DNA of 5,617 nucleotides from Syntrophaceae bacterium (GTDB lineage: Bacteria; Desulfobacterota; SM23-61). The notes beneath the pieces were generated by a model. That model was not told the origin of the DNA. It searched no databases and was given only the letters and a program-made list of their open reading frames with translations. The position numbers and the translations under genes are program-made. Of this stretch, positions 1 through 4,897 are shown one piece after another (position 1 is the stretch's first letter; every line of letters begins with the position of its first letter). The stretch lies in the NCBI GenBank assembly GCA_003154025.1, contig PMCE01000513.1, forward strand, positions 13,893 through 19,509. The letters run 5' to 3'.

Positions 1-41
1 ATCTGAACCAGTTCCAAGAGATCACTACGAAGTTGTTGCAT
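1..41 (-). CDS. 5' end of an unidentified gene (possibly M20-family peptidase)
   Basis: Only the first 13 codons and two further bases are visible, reading MQQLRSDLLELVQ and then an ATN codon (Ile or Met). The start is convincing because an ATG lies five bases after a perfect AAGGAGG ribosome binding site. The gene is transcribed in the same direction as the permease genes and follows the DppC-type permease gene after a 216-base gap filled by an inverted repeat. The peptide is too short to identify. A helix ending 'LLxLVxI' is typical of the N-terminus of M20 metallopeptidases and deacylases, where it often continues 'PSVS'. A peptidase beside a family 5 importer would make biological sense. 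It does not resemble the start of a DppD/DppF ATPase, which normally opens with a beta strand such as 'LLxVxxL'. Existence of the gene is fairly sure; the M20 idea is a guess. Confidence 0.6.
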   Translation of the reverse strand, partial: MQQLRSDLLELVQ

Positions 42-46
42 GACTT

Positions 47-53
47 CCTCCTT
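47..53 (-). promoter_or_regulatory. Strong Shine-Dalgarno site AAGGAGG
   Basis: On the minus strand AAGGAGG is followed by the five-base spacer AAGTC and then ATG at 41-39. It is the best match to the 16S rRNA anti-SD in the window. It is the main reason for calling a gene from only 41 visible bases. Confidence 0.75.
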
Positions 54-67
54 ACCAGGTCAATCCG

Positions 68-227
68 AATAAGCACCAAGATCCAAGCGCCAAATCCCAA
101 CTAAATCCCAATTACCAAAATTCAAAAATCCAAACAACCGTTCAAACCCCGCTTTCCGTATTTGCTTTTTCGGTAATTGATGCTTGGAATTTATTTGAAA
201 TTTGGGATTTGGAATTTGGTGCTTATA
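68..227. repeat. Long imperfect inverted repeat of AT-rich low-complexity DNA
   Basis: The left arm (about 68-116) starts AATAAGCACC and ends CAATTACC. The right arm (about 172-227) starts GGTAATTG and ends GGTGCTTATATT. The ends mirror each other well and the middles are built from the same degenerate words (CCAAATCCC, TTTGGGATTT, GGAATTTGG). The spacer is about 55 bases. The arms could fold into a long mismatched hairpin in RNA. It fills most of the 216-base gap between the DppC-type permease gene and the next gene. Short open frames run through it on both strands but look like repeat artefacts rich in Phe, Gly, Ile, Trp and Asn. I recall similar 'GGAATTTGGGATTTG' gaps in many environmental bacterial genomes; their function is unknown. 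There is no U-tract that would make it a standard terminator. Confidence 0.6.
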
Positions 228-257
228 TTTCTTATTCCGCATCCCGAATTCCGCATT

Positions 258-1175
258 CTAGAAGACCATGTGCGGATCAAAAAGGTCCCTCAGCCAGTCC
301 CCGATCAGGTTCGTTCCCAGCGTTGTCAGGAAAATGGCCACCCCGGGAAAGGTGACCAGCCACCAGGTCACGAAGATATAAGCCTTCCCGTCGTTGAGCA
401 TGTTTCCCCAGGAGGGGGTGGGAGCCTGGACGCCCAACCCCAGGAAGCTGAAGAAGGCCTCGTTGATGATCATCCGGGCCGTCTCCAGGCTGGCTGTGAC
501 CATCACCGAGTTCATCACGTTGGGCAGGATGTGCCGGACCAGGATGCGGTCTTCCCTGACCCCCAGAGCGCGGGCGGCGTCCACGAATTCCAACTCCTTG
601 ACGCTCAGGACTTCCGAACGAATGATCCGGGTATACACCGGCCAGGAGGTCAATCCCAGGACCAGAATCAGGGTGCTGAACCCCGGACCGATGACCCCCA
701 TGATGGCGATGGCCAGCAAGACATAGGGGAAGCTCAGGAAGAAATTGGTAACCCCCATGATCCCCTGGTCGATCCATCCCCCGAAGAATCCGGCAACGAG
801 CCCCAAAGCCACCCCCAGCACCGCCGCAATCAGCACGGCCACGCCAGCCACGATGAGGGAAATGCGCGCCCCGTAGATCAGCCGGGAAAGGACGCATCTC
901 CCCAGCTGGTCCGTCCCCAGAAGGTACTTCGAGTTCCCCCCCTCGGCCCAGGCGGGAGGTTTCAGCCGCATGGTCACATTCTGCTTGAAGGGGTCATGGG
1001 GAGACAGATAAGGGGCGAAGGTCGCCGCCACGAGAGCGATCAGAACGAAAACAATGCCCAGGAGGGCGGTCTTGGATCGGATCACGGCCCGCGCCGAGCG
1101 GGGCAGGCGCATGCCCTCCAGGTTCCACCAGAGGAATTTCAGCTCTCGAGTCTCTTTTCCGGACAAGGAAGCCAT
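258..1175 (-). CDS. ABC importer inner-membrane permease, DppC/OppC type
   Basis: This 305-residue protein is one of the two inner-membrane subunits of a peptide/nickel-type (family 5) ABC importer, pairing with the DppB-type protein encoded just upstream. A hydrophilic N-terminus with an OppC_N-like first helix (about residues 34-57) leads to the family signature LLGTDQLGR-C-VLSRLIYGARISL (85-107). Further hydrophobic segments lie at about 103-131, 145-163, 166-181, 232-248 and 270-291. The cytoplasmic EAA loop that contacts the ATPase is clear at 199-218, with DAARALGV and HILPN. The C-terminus (LGTNLIGDWLRDLFDP) is also typical, and the length is normal. The signature normally reads GRD; here residue 94 is Cys. 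The ATG is preceded by a weak AAAGG (1184-1188) at eight bases. The gene starts 99 bases after the partner permease and that gap contains an inverted repeat. The substrate is not readable from the permease. Confidence 0.93.
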   Translation of the reverse strand: MASLSGKETRELKFLWWNLEGMRLPRSARAVIRSKTALLGIVFVLIALVAATFAPYLSPHDPFKQNVTMRLKPPAWAEGGNSKYLLGTDQLGRCVLSRLIYGARISLIVAGVAVLIAAVLGVALGLVAGFFGGWIDQGIMGVTNFFLSFPYVLLAIAIMGVIGPGFSTLILVLGLTSWPVYTRIIRSEVLSVKELEFVDAARALGVREDRILVRHILPNVMNSVMVTASLETARMIINEAFFSFLGLGVQAPTPSWGNMLNDGKAYIFVTWWLVTFPGVAIFLTTLGTNLIGDWLRDLFDPHMVF

Positions 1176-1189
1176 GGGAAAAGCCTTTT

Positions 1190-1270
1190 AGTGAAAGTGC
1201 AAGTGAAAGTGAAAGCAGAAGGAACCGGCATCAATTTTCTTTCCCTTTCACTTACCCTTTCACTTGCACT
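1190..1270. repeat. CTTTCACTT-type inverted repeat between the permease genes
   Basis: A perfect 14-base inverted repeat pairs 1196-1209 (AGTGCAAGTGAAAG) with 1257-1270 (CTTTCACTTGCACT). A second six-base pairing, TGAAAG (1210-1215) with CTTTCA (1245-1250), lies just inside after a six-base bulge. Each arm is itself made of tandem GTGAAA/TTTCAC words. The hairpin covers most of the 99-base gap, starting five bases past the DppB-type stop codon and ending about 20 bases before the DppC-type start. It could form in the messenger RNA and affect stability or translation of the second permease. No U-tract follows, so an intrinsic terminator is unlikely. Confidence 0.7.
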
Positions 1271-1274
1271 CCCT

Positions 1275-2192
1275 TCAATCGTACCGAATCCTCGGGTCCA
1301 GGACGGCGTAGAGGAGATCGGTTAAAAAGTTCACGACCACTACGCTGACCACCAAGATGACCGTTGCCGCCATGATCACCGGATAATCGGCCGTGAAGAT
1401 GGCATCCACGCTCAGGAGACCCACCCCGGGCCAGGCGAAGACCGTCTCGGTGATGATCGCTCCCCCCAGGATGCGCCCGAAGTTCATCCCCGTGACCGTG
1501 AGAAGGGGGATCGCCGCGTTTCGCAAAATATGTTGGTAGATGATGACCCGGTCCGGCAGTCCTTTGGCCCGGGCCGTCCGGATGTAGTCCTGATGGATTA
1601 CGTCGAAGAATGCGGAGCGGGTCAGGCGCAGGATGAGCGGGATGTTGTACGTGGCCAGGGTGATGGCCGGCATGATTAATTCCTTGATCCCTCCCCGGCC
1701 AAAGGGTGGAAGGACTTTCAAGTGAACGGAAAAAAGGATGATGAGCATGAGGGCCAGCCAGAAGACCGGCATGGACTGACTTCCCAGGGCCAAAATGCGG
1801 CCCAGGGCATCGATCCAGCTGTCCCGCCGCATGGCGGAAAGGATCCCCACCCCCACCCCGATCACCGTCGCCAGGATCATTCCGGCGATCCCCAGTTCCA
1901 GGGTGGCCGGAACCCTCTCCAGGAAGAGGCGGAGCGCCGGCACCTCCGCCTTGATGGAGTTGCCGAAATTCCCCTGGATGGCCCGCGACATGTAGATCCC
2001 GTACTGCATCCAGAGGGGTTTATCCAGTCCCATGGCGACGCGCAGGTTTTGGATTTCTTCCGGAGTGGCGGTCATGGGGACCATGAGCATGACCGGGTCC
2101 CCGCTCATGAAGACCATGACGAAGACCAAGGTGGCCACCCCGAGACAGACCAGGACGAGCTGGATGAAATTGCGAAGAAGGTACCGGGCCAG
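1275..2192 (-). CDS. ABC importer inner-membrane permease, DppB/OppB type (CTG start)
   Basis: This is the first inner-membrane permease of the family 5 importer, 305 residues with the start chosen here. It opens LARYLLRNFIQ and a first membrane helix (about 12-29), followed by SGDP. Family landmarks follow in order: MGLDKPLWMQYG (about 54-65), GNFGNS, RVPATLELG (93-101), SMPVFWLALMLIILFS (140-155), LPPFGRGG, the EAA loop DYIRTARAKGLPDRVIIYQHILRNAAIP (202-229), ETVFAWPGVG (249-258), and the ending LDPRIRYD. Further hydrophobic segments are near 100-121, 133-158, 173-190, 230-252 and 272-298. No ATG or GTG lies in frame between the upstream stop TAA (2208-2210) and the GTG at 2138. Starting at 2138 would lose the N-terminal cytoplasmic segment and half of the first helix. 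The CTG at 2192-2190 follows GGAGG at six bases and restores the normal N-terminus. Family certainty is very high; the start codon is inferred. Confidence 0.92.
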   Translation of the reverse strand: MARYLLRNFIQLVLVCLGVATLVFVMVFMSGDPVMLMVPMTATPEEIQNLRVAMGLDKPLWMQYGIYMSRAIQGNFGNSIKAEVPALRLFLERVPATLELGIAGMILATVIGVGVGILSAMRRDSWIDALGRILALGSQSMPVFWLALMLIILFSVHLKVLPPFGRGGIKELIMPAITLATYNIPLILRLTRSAFFDVIHQDYIRTARAKGLPDRVIIYQHILRNAAIPLLTVTGMNFGRILGGAIITETVFAWPGVGLLSVDAIFTADYPVIMAATVILVVSVVVVNFLTDLLYAVLDPRIRYD

Positions 2193-2198
2193 AGCGCG

Positions 2199-2203
2199 CC
2201 TCC
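2199..2203 (-). promoter_or_regulatory. Ribosome binding site GGAGG that decides a CTG start
   Basis: On the minus strand GTGGAGG is followed by the six-base spacer CGCGCT and then CTG (2192-2190), the first codon of LARYLLRNFIQ. No ATG, GTG or TTG lies in that frame between the upstream stop codon and residue 19. This site is therefore the best evidence for where translation of the DppB-type permease begins. Confidence 0.6.
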
Positions 2204-2240
2204 ACGATTACCAGGGCCTTTGCCCATCACGGGCCCGTTT

Positions 2241-2268
2241 GTAGGGGCGATTCATAAATCGCCCCTAC
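2241..2268. repeat. GTAGGGGC-type perfect hairpin
   Basis: GTAGGGGCGATT (2241-2252) and AATCGCCCCTAC (2257-2268) form a perfect 12-base-pair stem around the four-base loop CATA. It sits in the 132-base gap between the binding-protein gene and the first permease gene. Hairpins beginning GTAGGGGC are, as I recall, a widespread extragenic repeat type seen in many unrelated bacteria, probably REP- or MITE-like. The stem is GC-rich but has no U-tract on either strand, so it is better called an interspersed repeat than a terminator. In RNA it could protect the upstream binding-protein message or lower read-through into the permease genes. Confidence 0.75.
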
Positions 2269-2287
2269 GACCCTGGACAATGGGCCA

Positions 2288-2308
2288 ATCGGCCTTAGGA
2301 AGGCCGAT
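2288..2308 (-). other. Stem-loop just after the binding-protein stop codon
   Basis: ATCGGCCTT and AAGGCCGAT form a perfect nine-base-pair stem with a three-base loop, 16 bases downstream of the binding-protein TAA on the transcribed strand. No run of U follows, so it is not a textbook intrinsic terminator. Stem-loops in this position are known from other binding-protein-dependent operons. There they stabilise the upstream message, so that binding protein is made in excess over permease. That role here is inference. Confidence 0.55.
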
Positions 2309-2324
2309 CACCGGTCAAAAGGAA

Positions 2325-3839
2325 TTACTTCTTGAACCCGATCTCGTAGATGGAGAAGATTTCATCCGACCGGGGCTTGTAATCCAGCTTGGCGTTCGCC
2401 CCTTCGACGGTTTTGAAGGCGTACATGAAGATCCAGGGGGCTTCCTCCCGCAGAATCTGTTGGGCCTTGCTCATCAGTTCCTTCCTCTTCTGCGGGTCCA
2501 TCTCCTGGCGCTGGGCGTCGATGATCTTGTCCAGTTCCGGAGTGTGGAAGAAGCAGTACTGCTGGCCGGAGCGGAAGAAGGGGGTGAGGATGGCATCGCC
2601 GTCAAAGACCCCGAAGCTCCCCCAGTTGATCCCGAAAGCCGGTTTGGCCCGTCCGCTTGTGACGATGTCCATGTACCCCACGCCGGACCACGTTTGCAGC
2701 TTCATTTTGATTCCCACCTGGGCCAGCTGAGCCTGGATGGCCTGGGAGACTTCCTCTCCCTTGATCATGTTGACGGTGGCGTAATGCAGAGTCATTTCAA
2801 ACCCGTCTGGGTACCCGGCCTCTTTCAACAGGGCCTTGGCTTTCGCCGGGTCGTGGGGGTAGGGTTTGACATTGGGGTCGTAGCCGAAGTGCATCGGGTT
2901 CATCACCACGGTGGGGGTTCCCAGCCCGCCCACGATGTTGTCCACGATCTCCGGAACATTGACCGCGTAGTTGATGGCCTGGCGCACGGCTTTCTTGTAG
3001 AGAGGAGACTGCGGGTTCATGGCATCGGAAAGGTAAAACCACTGGAACCTCAGGATGGGGACGGTGAAAACCCGCAGGTTCGGATTGGCCTTGATGACCG
3101 GGATTTCTTCCGGAGAGATTCCCCTCATGAGGTCCACCGAGCCGGACAGAAGGGCGGCCAACCGGGTGGAGGCATCGGGGATGATCTTGATGATCCCGGT
3201 TTCGATCCGGGGCTCCCCCTTGAAGTACTTGGTGTTGGCGGTCATCTGGATCTCCTGCCCGCGGGTCCACTTCACGAATTTGTAGGGGCCCGTTCCCACG
3301 GGGTTCTCGGCAAAATAGGAATCTCCTTTCTCTTTCAGGTATCCCGGGGGGACCATGGCCAGGTTCATGAGGTCTTCCATCCAGGTTGGATGGGGGGTTT
3401 TCAGGTTCAGCTTCACCGTGTAATTGTCCACCACTTCCACGGACTGGAGCCAGTTCACCGAAGACACCCGGGGCGATTTGGTCTTGGGGTCGAGCACCCG
3501 CTCCAGGCTGAACTTGACAGCCTGGGCGTTGAAAGGCTCTCCGTTGTGAAACTGGACGTTCTTCCGAAGATTCATCTGGATGACGGTGGGGCTGAGGATC
3601 TTGAAGCTTTCGGCCAGCCCCGGCACGATCTTCATGTCGTTCTGGCGGAACATAAGAGAATCGAACATCTGCCAGTTCACGGTGACCCCCGACCTTTCGG
3701 CATGGCGGTGGGGGTCCATGGTCGGTGCGTCATTATCCATGATCAGGGTGATCTTGCCCGAAGGAGCCGCCCAGGCCGCCGCCCCCATTCCCAGGAGGGC
3801 CGCCGCCAGAAAAACAACCCAGAATAACTTGGCTTTCAT
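2325..3839 (-). CDS. Periplasmic solute-binding protein of a family 5 ABC importer
   Basis: This 504-residue secreted protein captures the substrate in the periplasm and delivers it to the two permeases encoded next. Residues 1-24 form a signal peptide (MKAK, a hydrophobic core, then AAAWA before APSG) with no lipobox cysteine. Family 5 (SBP_bac_5) landmarks follow: DAPTMDPHRHAE near 37-48, VPGLAESF (72-79), LRKNVQFHNGEPFNAQAVKFSLERVLDP (91-118), NPVGTGPYKFVKW (179-191), VRQAINYAVN (285-294), LLKEAGYPDGFEMTL (337-351) and the C-terminal RRE/REEAPWIF region (464-471). Length is normal. The same frame extends to a TTG at 3896, but the ATG at 3839 is preferred. It has AAAGGAG at seven bases and puts the signal peptide at the N-terminus, whereas the longer form adds 19 charged residues before it. 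Family 5 proteins bind peptides, nickel/haem, oligosaccharides or opines; the fold alone does not tell which. Confidence 0.95.
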   Translation of the reverse strand: MKAKLFWVVFLAAALLGMGAAAWAAPSGKITLIMDNDAPTMDPHRHAERSGVTVNWQMFDSLMFRQNDMKIVPGLAESFKILSPTVIQMNLRKNVQFHNGEPFNAQAVKFSLERVLDPKTKSPRVSSVNWLQSVEVVDNYTVKLNLKTPHPTWMEDLMNLAMVPPGYLKEKGDSYFAENPVGTGPYKFVKWTRGQEIQMTANTKYFKGEPRIETGIIKIIPDASTRLAALLSGSVDLMRGISPEEIPVIKANPNLRVFTVPILRFQWFYLSDAMNPQSPLYKKAVRQAINYAVNVPEIVDNIVGGLGTPTVVMNPMHFGYDPNVKPYPHDPAKAKALLKEAGYPDGFEMTLHYATVNMIKGEEVSQAIQAQLAQVGIKMKLQTWSGVGYMDIVTSGRAKPAFGINWGSFGVFDGDAILTPFFRSGQQYCFFHTPELDKIIDAQRQEMDPQKRKELMSKAQQILREEAPWIFMYAFKTVEGANAKLDYKPRSDEIFSIYEIGFKK

Positions 3840-3846
3840 CTCTGTT

Positions 3847-3853
3847 CTCCTTT
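3847..3853 (-). promoter_or_regulatory. Ribosome binding site AAAGGAG of the binding-protein gene
   Basis: AAAGGAG lies seven bases before the ATG at 3839-3837. It decides for this start and against the in-frame TTG at 3896, since only this start places the signal peptide at the N-terminus. Confidence 0.75.
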
Positions 3854-3896
3854 CCTTAAATGGATAATCCTCTACCCATGATTTCTTTCTTTTCAA

Positions 3897-3957
3897 TCTA
3901 CAATTCGCAATTTACAATTTACAATCTGAAATCTGCAATCTGAAATCCCTAATCCCC
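3897..3957. repeat. AT-rich low-complexity gap with ACAAT/CTGAAAT words
   Basis: The stretch between the phosphatase stop and the binding-protein leader is a chain of near-identical short words: CAATTCGCAATTTACAATTT, then ACAATCTGAAATCTGCAATC and TGAAATCCC. An exact 19-base word, GAAATCTGCAATCTGAAAT (3928-3946), occurs again at 4827-4845. The words drift in sequence but keep a period of about 7-9 bases. I see no convincing promoter within it, although its AT-richness and position before the binding-protein gene make it the likeliest place for one. Confidence 0.6.
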
Positions 3958-4740
3958 TTATTCCTTCAAATACCCCAACATCTCTTCATGCACATATCCA
4001 TTGGTCGCCAGAATGGCCCCGCTCTCCAAATCCAAGGGTCCCCCTTCCGGAGAGGTGATACGGCCGCCCGCCTCCTGGGCAATCACGATGCCTGCGGCGA
4101 TATCCCAGGGATAAAGGCCCCACTCCCAGTACCCTTCCAGGATTCCCGCCGCCACATAACAAAGGGCCAGAGCCGCTGTTCCCAAGACCCTTACTTCCTG
4201 CGAAGGCTGCAGCAGCCGGTCGAGAGACCTCAAGACTCTGGGCATTTGGCTTTTGTCATAAGGCCAGCCCGTGGCCAGGAAGGATTGGGGAAGCGTGTGA
4301 GCCGGCGAGACCCGAATCGGCTTCCCATTCCGGAAGGCCCCTTTTCCCGAAACGGCCGAGAAGAGCTCGTCTTCCACCGCGCTGTAGACCACCCCGGCCA
4401 TGGGCTTCTTCTCCGCCCAAAAACCCAGGGAGACGGCAAATTGGTTCAGCCCGTGGTAATAGTTCAGCGTTCCGTCGAGGGGATCCAGGTAGATGACTTC
4501 TCCCGAAACTTTCTCGTTCTCCTTCTCCTCCCCGATGACTTGCACTCCCGGGAGTTTCGCGGACAGGATGTTCAGAATCGCCTCCTGGGACATCAAATCC
4601 ACATTGGTCACCAGGTCGGCATAGCTTGACTTGGTCTTCGCCCGCACCTTCTCCGAGCGGAAATACTCCTTGAGGATCTTTCCGCCCGCGAGCGCGGCGG
4701 CAAGAAGAGCTTCTTCTACCCGCTTCAGGTCCTCAGGCAA
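3958..4740 (-). CDS. Inositol-monophosphatase-family sugar/polyol phosphatase
   Basis: This cytoplasmic Mg2+-dependent phosphatase of the IMPase/SuhB/CysQ superfamily removes phosphate from a small phosphorylated polyol or sugar. Motifs, numbered from the TTG at 4761 (subtract 7 for the start given here), are: DLVTNVDLMSQEAI (49-62), IGEE (76-79, metal ligand E78), YLDPLDGTLNYYHG (91-104, ligands D93 and D96), and WDIAAGIVIAQEAGG (219-233, ligand D220). All expected catalytic acids are present, so the enzyme should be active. Length (260 or 267) is normal. Neither possible start is ATG. TTG at 4740 follows GGAGGAG with a proper five-base spacer, while TTG at 4761 has no clear ribosome binding site, so 4740 is preferred. 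The substrate is open: inositol-1-phosphate, fructose-1,6-bisphosphate, PAP or histidinol phosphate are all handled by relatives. Its place between a sugar-isomerase-like gene and an importer suggests a catabolic or sugar-phosphate role, but this is inference. Confidence 0.92.
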   Translation of the reverse strand: MPEDLKRVEEALLAAALAGGKILKEYFRSEKVRAKTKSSYADLVTNVDLMSQEAILNILSAKLPGVQVIGEEKENEKVSGEVIYLDPLDGTLNYYHGLNQFAVSLGFWAEKKPMAGVVYSAVEDELFSAVSGKGAFRNGKPIRVSPAHTLPQSFLATGWPYDKSQMPRVLRSLDRLLQPSQEVRVLGTAALALCYVAAGILEGYWEWGLYPWDIAAGIVIAQEAGGRITSPEGGPLDLESGAILATNGYVHEEMLGYLKE

Positions 4741-4745
4741 AATCT

Positions 4746-4750
4746 CCTCC
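4746..4750 (-). promoter_or_regulatory. Ribosome binding site GGAGG favouring a TTG start
   Basis: GGAGG(AG) lies five bases before TTG (4740-4738), codon 8 of the longer frame that begins at another TTG (4761). The longer form has only a poor GGCGGG upstream. Translation is therefore likelier to begin at 4740, giving LPEDLKRVEEALLAAA (Met first). Confidence 0.5.
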
Positions 4751-4799
4751 GGTCGGTTCAATTCCCGCCTAAGACAGGATTTCCAGGATCCCTATATCG

Positions 4800-4897
4800 C
4801 TACGCAAATCCAAAAATCCGCAATCCGAAATCTGCAATCTGAAATTCCTATTCCCCATTCCGCAATTCCCAATTCGCAATGCGCGATGCGCAATTTA
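4800..4897. repeat. AT-rich low-complexity gap with GCAATCTGAAAT words
   Basis: The gap between the isomerase and phosphatase genes is a run of related short words (CAAATCC, CCGCAATCC, TCTGCAATCT, CCGCAATTCCC, AATTCGCAAT), followed by GCGCGATGCGC and CAATTTA. It shares the exact word GAAATCTGCAATCTGAAAT (4827-4845) with the gap before the binding-protein gene, and AATTCGCAAT with the same gap. The segment GCGCGATGCGC near 4881-4890 could form a tiny hairpin. No gene or recognisable promoter is seen. Confidence 0.6.

Noticed and set aside
60..242. A 60-residue open frame on the minus strand
   Set aside because: It lies entirely in the long imperfect inverted repeat and translates to low-complexity Phe/Gly/Asn/Trp-rich sequence. 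It has no ribosome binding site.
177..1325. A 382-residue open frame on the plus strand
   Set aside because: It is antisense to the DppC-type permease gene, begins in the inverted repeat and has no domain. Its composition is that of a shadow frame.
2241..2268. The GTAGGGGC hairpin as an intrinsic terminator
   Set aside because: There is no U-tract on either strand and the permease genes follow directly in the same direction. An interspersed palindrome is the better reading.
1722..3827. A 701-residue open frame on the plus strand
   Set aside because: It lies antisense to the DppB-type permease and the binding-protein genes, both clearly real. Its translation is rich in His, Gly, Asp, Gln and Pro with no recognisable domain, as expected from the complement of GC-rich genes.
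3840..3896. A 19-residue N-terminal extension of the binding protein starting at TTG 3896
   Set aside because: It would place charged residues before the signal peptide, and the ATG at 3839 has a good AAAGGAG site at correct spacing.
3855..3957. A sigma-70 promoter before the binding-protein gene
   Set aside because: Several TTG-rich and TATA-like words occur, but this follows from the low-complexity repeat. No -35/-10 pair with proper spacing stands out.
3897..4897. The short AT-rich repeats as a CRISPR array
   Set aside because: The words are degenerate, 7-9 bases apart, without uniform repeats or unique spacers, and there are no cas genes.
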